Assembly: GCF_002863565.1 (NCBI RefSeq)
Contig: NZ_PGUW01000024.1
Location: forward strand, 62,001 to 126,000
DNA: 64,000 bases
Direction of reading: 5' to 3'
Origin: Bacillus sp. V5-8f
GTDB lineage: Bacteria > Bacillota > Bacilli > Bacillales > DSM-1321
Each line of letters begins with the position of its first letter. Within the stretch, counting starts at the first letter, position 1. Positions 28,435 to 37,217 of the stretch are shown here, piece after piece. Under the pieces are notes generated by a model. That model had not been told where the DNA came from and searched no databases. It was given only the letters and a program-made list of their open reading frames with translations. Made by a program: the position numbers and the translations under genes.

Positions 28435-28477
28435 TGTCGAGAAGTTAATAGAGGATAATCACTTAAAGAGATAGAAT
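28435..28477 (+). promoter_or_regulatory. Sigma-H promoter of refZ with 0A-like box
   Basis: AGAGGATAA (28450-28458), 12-base spacer, ATAGAAT (28471-28477) fits sigma-H consensus RNAGGAWWW-N11/12-RNNGAAT at every fixed base. TGTCGAG (28435-28441), one base from the Spo0A box TGTCGAA, lies directly upstream. RefZ is an early-sporulation, sigma-H-dependent gene in B. subtilis. Confidence 0.8.
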
Positions 28478-28520
28478 AGAAGCTTCATAGCATTCTCACC
28501 AAAAAGCGAGGGGAAATCGA

Positions 28521-29183
28521 GTGAACCGTCGGACTCAAACTAAACAAGCCATTTTAGATGCCGCGCTTTATTTATTCCATATAAAAGGCTATCATGCCAC
28601 ATCAATTCGGGATATTGCGGGAAAAGCACAGGTTAATCCGGCGAACATCGCCTATTATTTCAAAAACAAACAAGGTTTGCTAGAATTTTGCTTCATCGCT
28701 TACTTTGAACAGTATATTGAGATCCTGGAACGGAATGTCGAGGGAATTGACAAAAAAGGAGCAGCAGTCTGCCTGATGGATATGGCAGCAGATATCCTTA
28801 GCTACCAGCAAAAGAATTTCCTGGCAGCCAGTTTCATTAATGGTGAATTTTCGTTAGATTCCAATTTAAACAGGGAATTTCTCTCCACTTATTTGACGAA
28901 AGAGAAATATTTTTTTCAACAGGTACTGGAGACTGGAATGGCCAAGAATGAGTTCTTGGTTATTTCGGTGCCGATCTTTATTCTCCAGCTAAAAGGACTG
29001 CTTACTGCCCCTGTCATCCATTCGCAGTATTCAAGGGAACTTCTTTATATGATGCCCCAGGACACTTATTATCACGAAAAGTATACGGAACAGGTTTGCC
29101 GTTTCCTCGAATCCACCCTTTTTGTATCCCAGGAATTCGTGAGCCGCCGAGAAACCTCAGCTATTGCTTTTATAAATATTTGA
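28521..29183 (+). CDS. refZ: RefZ, TetR-family regulator of FtsZ placement
   Basis: A 220-residue TetR/AcrR-type protein (YttP). Residues 1-50 are the DNA-binding domain (TKQAILDAALYLFHIKGYHA, TSIRDIAGKAQVNPANIAYY), with a helical C-terminal half. In B. subtilis RefZ binds motifs near the origin and helps shift FtsZ from midcell to the pole and trim the chromosome at the septum during sporulation. GTG start after GAGGGGAAA. Identification rests on the TetR fold, the neighbours ytsP and hisJ, and the sigma-H promoter. Its last 27 bases overlap the 3' end of hisJ on the other strand. Confidence 0.82.
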   Translation: MNRRTQTKQAILDAALYLFHIKGYHATSIRDIAGKAQVNPANIAYYFKNKQGLLEFCFIAYFEQYIEILERNVEGIDKKGAAVCLMDMAADILSYQQKNFLAASFINGEFSLDSNLNREFLSTYLTKEKYFFQQVLETGMAKNEFLVISVPIFILQLKGLLTAPVIHSQYSRELLYMMPQDTYYHEKYTEQVCRFLESTLFVSQEFVSRRETSAIAFINI

Positions 29184-29996
29184 ACGCGCCGTTATTAATG
29201 AAGCTGCGTTGATTAACGCCCCGAAACCCTGCCCTAGATCCTTTGCCTGATGTGCATCAGAGCCATATACCATTGGAATGCCAAGTTGCACGGCATGACG
29301 AATGAACCTTTCGGAGGGATACGGTTCGCCACACAGTGGTTTTACCACACCTGCCCCGTTGTAGTCCAGCTCGTAATTTTTCTGTCGCATGACTTCGAGA
29401 ATGCTGTATACCCGCCTGTCAAAATTTGCGTCAGACGGGAATTGGCGCTGAAATTTATGGACCAACGTTATATGGCCGATGCGGGAAGGTTTATATGCTC
29501 CAAGGTCGGCATGCAACGATTTTTCAACGGTAGAATAATAACGTTCGTAAACCCTGTCGACTGAACCGAGCTGCCGTGATATGTTCCCGAACATCTCGGC
29601 ACTGAAATCAAGGCAATGCCAGTTATTGCCGTGCTTGATGAAATGTACGGACAGGATACTATCATCTAGCCGGGGCCCTATTTTATCCAGAAAATCTCTT
29701 GTTTGTGCTTCATATCCCTCAATAAAGTCGACCTCAAGCCCGAGGTTGATTTTTATTTTGCCCCTGTAAGTTTCCTTCAATGAACCGATTTGATCCAGAT
29801 ATTCAGGCAGATGTACAGGATTCATGCCACTGTCCTTTTCCGGGGTAGGGTCAATAAACCCTTCAGGCAAGGGGGCATGTTCGGTGAACGATATTTCTTC
29901 AATTCCTAACCGAATTGCTTCCTCAATATATTCTTCAAATCTATCAAGCGTCCCATGCGGGCAAAACGGAGTATGGACATGGCCATCGTATTTCAT
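29157..29996 (-). CDS. hisJ: Histidinol-phosphatase HisJ (PHP family)
   Basis: A 279-residue PHP-domain phosphatase converting histidinol phosphate to histidinol in histidine synthesis. Metal-binding motifs: DGHVHTPFCPHG at the N-terminus, SFTEHAPL, GLEVDFIEGYE, and YGSDAHQAKDLG near the end. The start at 29996 (MKYDGHVH) is chosen since AGAGGGGAG lies upstream and PHP proteins begin just before the HxH motif; further ATGs 8 and 24 codons upstream are less likely. Convergent with refZ, sharing 27 bases of coding sequence. Confidence 0.92.
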   Translation of the reverse strand: MKYDGHVHTPFCPHGTLDRFEEYIEEAIRLGIEEISFTEHAPLPEGFIDPTPEKDSGMNPVHLPEYLDQIGSLKETYRGKIKINLGLEVDFIEGYEAQTRDFLDKIGPRLDDSILSVHFIKHGNNWHCLDFSAEMFGNISRQLGSVDRVYERYYSTVEKSLHADLGAYKPSRIGHITLVHKFQRQFPSDANFDRRVYSILEVMRQKNYELDYNGAGVVKPLCGEPYPSERFIRHAVQLGIPMVYGSDAHQAKDLGQGFGALINAASLITARSNIYKSNS

Positions 29997-30148
29997 AAAG
30001 GAAACTCCCCTCTTATCCATATTTCTACAAAAAAATTCAATTTCGTAGCCAAAAATTAATGTTAACATGGTATCATAAAAGCATTGAATTGGACATGTAA
30101 TGAATGAAAATAGATGAAAGAATTGTTTTGGCTTAGATTAGGGGGCTT

Positions 30149-31846
30149 ATGATGGGATACATACTTGGTATTATCATAATTATTTTGGCTTTTATCATAT
30201 GGGGTTATTTTTTCAAGAAAAAATATTTTGCCGAAATCGACCGGCTGGAGTCGTGGAAGATTGATATTATGAACCGTCCGGTTCTGGATGAATTATCTAA
30301 GGTAAAACAGCTCAACATGACTGGTGAAACGGAAGAAATGTTTGAAAAATGGCGCAGAGAATGGGACGAGATTATTACTGTTCATATGCCGGAAGTGGAA
30401 GAGCTTTTATTCGATGCGGAAGAATATATTGATAAGTACCGTTTTGCAAAATCCAAAGAAGTCCAGAGAAAAATAGCTTCTAAATTAAAGGAAATCGAAG
30501 ATACCATCAAAAACATTCTTACAGAGCTGAATGAGCTGGTCGGAAGCGAAGAAAAGAACAGGCTTGAAATCGAAGAATTAAAGGGTTTATATCGTTCTTT
30601 GAAGAAATCGCTATTAACCCACCGCCATAGCTATGGAAAAGCGGCCTCGAAATTGGAGACGGGGCTGGATGAGGTACTGGAGATTCTGCAGCAGTATGAT
30701 AGTGCCACAGAAAACGGGAACTATCTGAATGCCAGGGAACATGTGTTATCTATTAAAGCCAGATTGACACTCATCAGCACCAAGATGGAACGGGTACCAC
30801 AGCTTTTGCTTGAATGCCAGTCATCCCTTCCGTCGCAGTTGGAGGAACTGAAGGAAGGATATAAAGAGATGCTTGCGCAGGGATATGAGCTTGACCATAT
30901 CCAGTTTGAAAAGGAAGTAAGCAGGCTGGAAAGGGATCTTGCCGTGTATGCGGAGCACCTGGAAAAGGCAGAGACTGAAGAGGTTGAACAAGGTGTCCAG
31001 GAAATAACTGAGAGTGTAAATGTGCTGTATGAGCTTCTTGAAAAAGAGGTATTCTCCAAACAGTATATCCAGAAAAACCAGGATCTGTTGACGGAAGATA
31101 TCATGGGCCTTGAATATGAAAATGACAAGTTAAAGGCAGAAACAGCGATTGTTCAGCACAGCTATCAATTAACAGAAAGCGAGCTGGACGCACAACGTAA
31201 GCTCGATAAACAAATAGCCCAGATCACTAAACGGTATAGTCTCCTGCGCTTGAAGCTGGAGGAAAATGAAGGATCTCACTCCTCGTTGAGTGAAGAGATG
31301 CAGGAAGTGGAGGTCCAAATCAAGGCCGTTAAAGAAGAACAAGTGCTTTTTTCTGGAAAACTTCAAGCTTTACGCAAGGATGAAATGGAAGCGCGGGATA
31401 CTTTAAAAGAACTCATTAAGAAGATGGCAGATACCAGCAGATTAATATCCAAAAGCAATTTGCCCGGCCTGCCTGAGCAATATAGATCTTATATTTTGGA
31501 AGCAGACGAAAGCCTCAATGATGTTCAGGCAAAATTGGAGGAAAAGCCGCTTGATATGGCATCTGTCCATATTTATCTGGAAAAGGCTGTGTCTACCATA
31601 AACGAGCTTCATGACCGTACAAGGCAACTGATTGAGCAAATGTTACTGGCAGAGAGGGTCATACAGTACGGCAATCGGTACCGAAGCCGGTATCCGCAGG
31701 TTGCAGAAACCCTATGGGAAGCAGAAGAGAAATTTAGGAATTTTCAGTATGAGGGAGCCTTGGAGCTAGCTGCCGCGGCCATCGAGAAAGTCGATCCAGG
31801 AAGCCTTAAGAGAATAGAAGCTAATGTTGAAGAAGTTCTTTCTTAA
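30149..31846 (+). CDS. ezrA: Septation ring formation regulator EzrA
   Basis: A 565-residue membrane-anchored negative regulator of FtsZ ring assembly that also links the ring to PBP1. One N-terminal transmembrane helix (about residues 3-23) with the C-terminal bulk cytoplasmic, formed of long coiled coils arranged as spectrin-like repeats. Family signature: EIDRLESWKIDIMNRPVLDE, then NMTGETEEMFEKWRREWDEI. B. subtilis EzrA has 562 residues. Start at 30149 or the ATG three bases on; TTAGGGGG is upstream. Terminator follows. Confidence 0.96.
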   Translation: MMGYILGIIIIILAFIIWGYFFKKKYFAEIDRLESWKIDIMNRPVLDELSKVKQLNMTGETEEMFEKWRREWDEIITVHMPEVEELLFDAEEYIDKYRFAKSKEVQRKIASKLKEIEDTIKNILTELNELVGSEEKNRLEIEELKGLYRSLKKSLLTHRHSYGKAASKLETGLDEVLEILQQYDSATENGNYLNAREHVLSIKARLTLISTKMERVPQLLLECQSSLPSQLEELKEGYKEMLAQGYELDHIQFEKEVSRLERDLAVYAEHLEKAETEEVEQGVQEITESVNVLYELLEKEVFSKQYIQKNQDLLTEDIMGLEYENDKLKAETAIVQHSYQLTESELDAQRKLDKQIAQITKRYSLLRLKLEENEGSHSSLSEEMQEVEVQIKAVKEEQVLFSGKLQALRKDEMEARDTLKELIKKMADTSRLISKSNLPGLPEQYRSYILEADESLNDVQAKLEEKPLDMASVHIYLEKAVSTINELHDRTRQLIEQMLLAERVIQYGNRYRSRYPQVAETLWEAEEKFRNFQYEGALELAAAAIEKVDPGSLKRIEANVEEVLS

Positions 31847-31857
31847 ATATCTAATCT

Positions 31858-31891
31858 AGAGAACCGGTCCATTCGCCGGTTCTCTGTTTTT
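31858..31891 (+). terminator. Terminator of ezrA
   Basis: AGAGAACCGG / CCGGTTCTCT stem, 8-base loop, T5. Confidence 0.9.
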
Positions 31892-32001
31892 GTTCCGGTT
31901 TTATTTATCGGATGACCCAAAGCTTGTATGATATGGTGTAGCCTAAAGTATGTTAATATTAGAAGTTGAATATTGGAGAAAAACAATAGAAGGTGACAAG
32001 C

Positions 32002-33141
32002 ATGATCTATTTTGATAACAGTGCTACTACCAAACCATATCCGGAGGTCATTGAGTCCTTCGTTAAAGTTTCGACTAATTTTTTTGGGAATCCGTCATCA
32101 TTGCATGGAATTGGCGCCCAAGCCGAGAAATTGCTGGCAAAGGCAAGGGATCAAATCGCCGGGCTGTTGAATATCAGGAGTTCTGAAGTATATTTCACCT
32201 CTGGAGGGACAGAAGGCAATAATCTGGCCATAAAAGGGGCGGCACTAGCCAATTCTGGAAAAGGGAAGCATATCATCACAACCGCTATTGAACATGCTTC
32301 CGTTTTTGATGCATGTCATTATTTAAAGAATCACGGTTTCGAAATAACCTATCTCCCAGTGGATACGATCGGCCAAATTGATATCGAAGAATTAAAAAAG
32401 GCAATAAGGAAAGATACCATTTTGGTTTCTGTTATGCATGTCAATAACGAAACAGGAACCATCCAGCCGATTGAGAAAATAGGTAAAATTCTCTCCACAT
32501 TCCCAAACATCCTTTATCATGTCGATCATGTACAAGGCGTGGGCAAGGTGCCTCTTGATATAAAGAAATCTGGAATCGATTTGTGTACAATATCAGGGCA
32601 TAAATTCCATGGGCTGAAAGGAACAGGTGTGTTATTCATCAAGGATGGCACCAATATTTCCCCTTTGTTTTCAGGCGGCAGCCAGGAGTCCAAAAAAAGG
32701 AGCGGCACGGAAAATGTAGCGGGAGCTGTTGCCCTTGCTAAGGCCCTGAGAATCACGATGGAACATCAAAGGACGGGAATGGACAGGATGAAAACCATCA
32801 GGAAGATATTGTTGGAAGGGCTTCGGGCTATTGAAGGAATCGAAGTCAATAGCCCAAGGGATGGAGCGCCACACATTTTAAATTTTTCGGTTCCCGGGCT
32901 TAAATCGGAGGTTTTCGTTCATGCTTTGGAGGAAGACGATATATTCGTGTCCACGACAAGTGCTTGTTCCTCCAAGAAAAAATCGCCAAGCCGAACGGTG
33001 ATGGAGATGTTCGGCAGCGAGAAAAGGGCAGAAAGCATCATCAGGATTAGCCTATCCTATGAAAATGAACCGCATGAAGCAAAAAGGGCAATTGAAGTAA
33101 TACACAATACAGTGAAAAATTTACAAAAAGTAATGAGGTAA
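32002..33141 (+). CDS. nifZ: Cysteine desulfurase NifZ (IscS-type)
   Basis: PLP enzyme releasing sulfur from cysteine as an enzyme-bound persulfide. PLP lysine is Lys201 in SGHKFHG; HVDHVQGVG supplies the conserved His, Asp and Gln contacts; the mobile cysteine lies in TTSACSSK near residue 325. The ATG at 32002 follows AGAAGGTGAC and begins MIYFDNSATT as is usual; a GTG three codons upstream is less likely. Five bases separate it from thiI. In B. subtilis NifZ is the dedicated sulfur donor for ThiI in 4-thiouridine synthesis, because that ThiI lacks a rhodanese domain; the same pairing holds here. Confidence 0.94.
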   Translation: MIYFDNSATTKPYPEVIESFVKVSTNFFGNPSSLHGIGAQAEKLLAKARDQIAGLLNIRSSEVYFTSGGTEGNNLAIKGAALANSGKGKHIITTAIEHASVFDACHYLKNHGFEITYLPVDTIGQIDIEELKKAIRKDTILVSVMHVNNETGTIQPIEKIGKILSTFPNILYHVDHVQGVGKVPLDIKKSGIDLCTISGHKFHGLKGTGVLFIKDGTNISPLFSGGSQESKKRSGTENVAGAVALAKALRITMEHQRTGMDRMKTIRKILLEGLRAIEGIEVNSPRDGAPHILNFSVPGLKSEVFVHALEEDDIFVSTTSACSSKKKSPSRTVMEMFGSEKRAESIIRISLSYENEPHEAKRAIEVIHNTVKNLQKVMR

Positions 33142-33146
33142 CAATA

Positions 33147-34358
33147 ATGGAATTTGATCATATTATCATCCGTTACGGAGAGATATCCACGAAAAAAAGG
33201 AATCGTAAAGGGTTTGTAGATAAACTAAAAGCCAATATTAGACGGGTGCTTGAAGAATATGAAAATGCCAAGCTTTCTGCAAGCCGGGACAGGATGTACA
33301 TTCTTTTGAATGGGGAAGATCATAAGGAAATCATAAACCGTTTGAAAAGCGTTTTTGGAATCCAGTCCCTTAGTCCTGCATTAAAGGTTGAAAGGGACAT
33401 AGAGGCAATAAAAAACGCAGCTCTATTCTATTACAACCAGCTTTCCGGGCAGACTGCCACGTTTAAGATTACGGCTAAAAGGGCCGATAAAAATTTTCCA
33501 TACACTACGGATGAGTTAAACCATATCCTGGGCGGACACCTATTGAAACATACAGAAGGAGTAACGGTCGATGTAAAGAATCCTGATTTTAACCTTAGGG
33601 TGGAAGTCAGAACGGAAGCCGTTTATTTAACGGGTGAAATCATACCTGGTGCTGGAGGTCTGCCACTTGGTTCAAGCGGCAAGGCAGTGCTGATGTTATC
33701 CGGCGGGATAGACAGCCCGGTTGCAGGCTTTTTATCTATGAAGCGCGGCCTGGAGATTGAATGCATTCATTTCTTCAGCCCTCCCTTCACTAGTGAACGA
33801 TCCAGGCAGAAGGCCGTTGACCTGGCAGGTAAACTGGCTGAAGTGAGCGGAAAAGTGAAGCTTCATATTGTGCCTTTTACAGACATTCAGCTTCTTATCC
33901 AAAAGCAAATCCCGGAAAACTATACCATGACGACGACACGCCGGATGATGCTGAAGATTGCAGACAAAATCAGGGAGCAGCAACAAGCAATGGCAATTGT
34001 TACAGGAGAAAGTCTCGGACAGGTTGCCAGCCAGACATTATATAGCATGTACGCTATTAATGAAGTAACCAATACACCCATTTTGCGGCCTTTAATCACG
34101 ATGGACAAGCTAGAAATTATTGAATTGGCAAAAGGTTACGATACCCTTGAAATATCAAACAGGCCATATGAGGATTGTTGTACTGTGTTTACTCCGGCAA
34201 CGCCGAAAACGAGGCCACGCCGAGACAAGGTGAATTTTTATGAAAGCTTTGTCGATTTCGAAGAATTGGTGAACGATGCTGTCAATAAAGTTGAAACACT
34301 TATAATAGACAATCAGAAGAAAAACCCTGATGGCATTGAAATGGAAGATCTTTTTTAA
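33147..34358 (+). CDS. thiI: tRNA 4-thiouridine synthase ThiI
   Basis: Introduces s4U at position 8 of tRNA. Layout: N-terminal ferredoxin-like domain, THUMP RNA-binding domain (about 60-165), then the ATP pyrophosphatase domain with PP-loop LSGGIDSPVAG (about 184). It ends at 403 residues, so the C-terminal rhodanese domain of E. coli ThiI is absent, typical of Bacillus, and sulfur must come from the adjacent NifZ. The start follows GAGGTAACAA closely behind nifZ. A terminator closes the two-gene operon. Confidence 0.96.
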   Translation: MEFDHIIIRYGEISTKKRNRKGFVDKLKANIRRVLEEYENAKLSASRDRMYILLNGEDHKEIINRLKSVFGIQSLSPALKVERDIEAIKNAALFYYNQLSGQTATFKITAKRADKNFPYTTDELNHILGGHLLKHTEGVTVDVKNPDFNLRVEVRTEAVYLTGEIIPGAGGLPLGSSGKAVLMLSGGIDSPVAGFLSMKRGLEIECIHFFSPPFTSERSRQKAVDLAGKLAEVSGKVKLHIVPFTDIQLLIQKQIPENYTMTTTRRMMLKIADKIREQQQAMAIVTGESLGQVASQTLYSMYAINEVTNTPILRPLITMDKLEIIELAKGYDTLEISNRPYEDCCTVFTPATPKTRPRRDKVNFYESFVDFEELVNDAVNKVETLIIDNQKKNPDGIEMEDLF

Positions 34359-34373
34359 ATCAATGCATCTACT

Positions 34374-34403
34374 TAGAAGCGAATTCCTCGCTTCTATTTT
34401 TTT
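34374..34403 (+). terminator. Terminator of nifZ-thiI
   Basis: TAGAAGCGA-ATTCC-TCGCTTCTA hairpin followed by T7. Confidence 0.92.
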
Positions 34404-34494
34404 GTTATCATAATATTGCCAATAGATAAAATATTGAAAATTTCATATAATTAAACCAAGGAAAGTGAGTAAGTAAATAAAAGGGGGACACAAT

Positions 34495-36081
34495 ATGAAT
34501 GGCCTGGATTTGCTGGCTCCGGAGAAGTACAATCTTGTAAGTGAGATCGAACATTTTGCACAAAATCCGCAAAGGTTAGCATTGCAATGGGAAAATGAAT
34601 CAGGTGATCGAAAAGAAATTACATATTCGGATCTCATGGCAAGTGTGAATAAAATTGGTAACGCTTTCTTGCAGGCCGGTCTCCAAAAAGGGGACAGAGT
34701 GTTAGTGATCATTCCCCGGCTAATTGAAACTTACGCGGTATATATAGCAGCGTTGAAGGTCGGGATGGTAGTCATCCCAAGCTCGGAAATGCTTCGGTCA
34801 AAGGATATTCAGTACAGACTAAACCATGGCGAAGTAAAAGGAATCATCATCTACCATTTATATACAGAACAGATTAATGAAGTAAAAGAGGCAGAGAGTG
34901 TAATTAAATTCTCAGTTGGAAAGCAGGTTCACGGCTGGCGGGATTTGGATTCCGAAATGAAAGGTGCTTCAGGCGTTCTCGAGTTGGCAGATACCAAAAG
35001 CGGTGATACTGCGTTTCTTTCCTATACATCGGGTACAACCGGAAATCCTAAAGGTGTAGTCCATACGCATGGATGGGCCTTTGCCCATCTTCGTACCGCT
35101 GCAGAACACTGGCTTGGGATCCGTGAGGGGGATATAGTGTGGGCAACAGCAGGCCCTGGCTGGCAAAAGTGGATTTGGAGTCCGTTTTTATCTGTTCTTG
35201 GCTCTGGAGCAATAGGGCTTGTGTACAATGGGAAGTTTGAGCCGCAGAAATATCTTCAACTGATCAGGAAGCATAAAGTAAACGTGCTGTGTTGTACCCC
35301 GACAGAATACAGATTGATGGCCAAGGTTGACAATTTGGCTGAATATAGCTTCCCTGCCCTCCATAGCGCTGTTTCTGCAGGAGAACCGTTAAATAGGGAA
35401 GTTATCGATACCTTCCGGAAACACTTTCATCTTGAGGTCCGTGATGGATATGGCCAAACGGAAAACACCTTGCTTGTAGGTGTGGCCAAAGGAATGGAAA
35501 TAAAGCCTGGTTCTATGGGTAAGCCAACACCAGGAAACAGGGTTGAAATAATTAACGAAGCCGGTGTGGTTTGCAAGCCCGGTGAGGTAGGCGATATAGC
35601 GGTTCATGTAGATACACCTGCATTGTTTAAGCACTATTTTAAAGACCCTGAGCGTACTGCCATGCAGTTCCGGGGAGAATATTATATTACCGGAGATAAA
35701 GCGAAAAAGGATGTAGACGGTTATTTTTGGTTCGAGGGGAGAAGCGATGATATTATTATCAGTTCTGGGTATACGATAGGACCATTTGAAGTGGAGGATG
35801 CACTTGTGAAGCATCCCTCCGTTAAAGAGTGTGCCGTTGTGGCAAGTCCGGATCCCGTTCGGGGCAATATTGTTAAAGCATTTGTTGTGCTCCGGGAAGG
35901 CATTAATCCCGAGGTCCCTGATCTGATAAAACAACTGCAAGACCATGTAAAGGGATTAACCGCGCCGTATAAGTATCCAAGGAAAATTGAATTTGTAACA
36001 GACCTCCCTAAGACCACCTCGGGGAAAATACGCCGGGTTGAATTGCGAAATCAGGAGCTTCGCTTGCTGAACAATTCCTGA
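34495..36081 (+). CDS. mbcS: Acyl-CoA synthetase MbcS
   Basis: A 528-residue ANL-superfamily acyl-CoA ligase. Motifs: YTSGTTGNPKG, the A5-like GYGQTEN, the A7 region YYITGDKAKKDVDGYFWFEG and C-terminal PKTTSGKIRR with the catalytic lysine. In B. subtilis mbcS (ytcI) lies next to thiI and activates short branched carboxylic acids for branched-chain fatty acid synthesis; the position here is the same. It is clearly a cousin of AcsA at 18 kb but lacks the AcsA N-terminal extension. AAGGGGGAC precedes the start. Confidence 0.88.
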   Translation: MNGLDLLAPEKYNLVSEIEHFAQNPQRLALQWENESGDRKEITYSDLMASVNKIGNAFLQAGLQKGDRVLVIIPRLIETYAVYIAALKVGMVVIPSSEMLRSKDIQYRLNHGEVKGIIIYHLYTEQINEVKEAESVIKFSVGKQVHGWRDLDSEMKGASGVLELADTKSGDTAFLSYTSGTTGNPKGVVHTHGWAFAHLRTAAEHWLGIREGDIVWATAGPGWQKWIWSPFLSVLGSGAIGLVYNGKFEPQKYLQLIRKHKVNVLCCTPTEYRLMAKVDNLAEYSFPALHSAVSAGEPLNREVIDTFRKHFHLEVRDGYGQTENTLLVGVAKGMEIKPGSMGKPTPGNRVEIINEAGVVCKPGEVGDIAVHVDTPALFKHYFKDPERTAMQFRGEYYITGDKAKKDVDGYFWFEGRSDDIIISSGYTIGPFEVEDALVKHPSVKECAVVASPDPVRGNIVKAFVVLREGINPEVPDLIKQLQDHVKGLTAPYKYPRKIEFVTDLPKTTSGKIRRVELRNQELRLLNNS

Positions 36082-36092
36082 TTGAAGAGCGC

Positions 36093-36126
36093 AGCACTAG
36101 CCTTTTAGCTGGTGATGTGCTTTTTT
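36093..36126 (+). terminator. Terminator of mbcS
   Basis: AGCACTAGC-type stem with GCTGGTGATGTGCT and T6. Confidence 0.7.
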
Positions 36127-36272
36127 ATGCCGCTTGCACATGTGACTTGTCAATCTGAACATGCCTCCCATGCTCGATGCGGCACGTAAATTGATATTGG
36201 GTGTATGCTTTAGGTATAGTAGTACAAGGAGCCCTAATCGGCTTCATAAAATTTAAAGCGAGGGTAACTATA

Positions 36273-37088
36273 GTGAATTCGATTGAAAAAGTTGCTGACT
36301 ATCTTAAAGAGCACGCTAAACCGCTTGCAGATGAATTGGTTGAAAAAATTGTCCAACGGTTTGATTTCCCGGTTTTAGAAGGGGAAATAAATCAAGCCAA
36401 AGAGGTTTATTTCGAATTTTTGGGCTTTCTCAGCCACTCGATCGTTTCCGTAAAAAATGAGGTTCCAGACGGCCTTATTGAATGGAGTAGGAAAAATGGA
36501 GAACAGGAAGCCATTTTAAAGGGCAAGATTTCAGGAATCATTATACGTTACCCTGCCACCAGACAAGTGTTTATAGAACGCTTTGCGAGTATCAGTATGG
36601 ATCACGGATTATCTGCAGAGGATATCCTGATCATCAATATGCGAATAAACTACCTGCTAGATATCAGCATTTATGAGACGATTGTAGCTTTTGAACGGTT
36701 CACTGATAAGATCATAAAGCAGGCCCAGGAAGAGGTAAATGAACTATCAGCCCCTGTTGTTCCCATTCAGGCTGGGATTGCGGTATTGCCGTTAATTGGC
36801 TCCTTCGGCTTTGATCGGGCGCAGGCTTTAATTGAAAAGGCAGTTGCGAAGGTGGCAAACCAGGGAATAGAGTGTATTATTATAGATTTTTCCGGTCTCA
36901 TTACAATCGATGATGAGGTAGCCAGCCAAATTTTTAATATCAATAGTATTTTTCGTTTATTGGGTATAAAGGTTATTATTACCGGACTGCGTCCGGAGTT
37001 AGCTCAAAAAGTTGTTGCGCAGGGATTTGATTTTTCTCATATTGATACATATGCTAATGTAAAGCAAGCGATAGAAAGCTTGGATTAA
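36273..37088 (+). CDS. RsbR-family stressosome co-antagonist (STAS domain)
   Basis: A 271-residue protein with an N-terminal helical globin-like sensor domain (about 1-150) and a C-terminal STAS domain (about 155-270; IDFSGLITIDDEVASQIF, VIITGLRPELAQKVV). Stressosome proteins of this form sense stress and control sigma-B through RsbT. The threonine in ITGLRPE corresponds to the second phosphosite of RsbRA, whereas the first position has Ser (DFSG) where RsbRA has Thr (DITG). The start is the GTG at 36273 after GAGGGTAAC; the frame is open 24 codons more but that part has no ribosome binding site. No rsbS or rsbT lies nearby. Confidence 0.85.
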   Translation: MNSIEKVADYLKEHAKPLADELVEKIVQRFDFPVLEGEINQAKEVYFEFLGFLSHSIVSVKNEVPDGLIEWSRKNGEQEAILKGKISGIIIRYPATRQVFIERFASISMDHGLSAEDILIINMRINYLLDISIYETIVAFERFTDKIIKQAQEEVNELSAPVVPIQAGIAVLPLIGSFGFDRAQALIEKAVAKVANQGIECIIIDFSGLITIDDEVASQIFNINSIFRLLGIKVIITGLRPELAQKVVAQGFDFSHIDTYANVKQAIESLD

Positions 37089-37217
37089 TATACAGCGGTC
37101 TATGAAAGAACCATTTTCTTCTGCAGCTTCACTCATGTGCGGCTGCTATTTTATTAGAGTGAAAATTTCTCATGAATTGTTTTGACTAATCCAAACTTGA
37201 GAAACGGAGTGCATGGA

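Noticed and set aside
36201..36272. N-terminal extension of the RsbR paralog
   Set aside because: The upstream ATG has no ribosome binding site, whereas the GTG at 36273 does and gives the family length.
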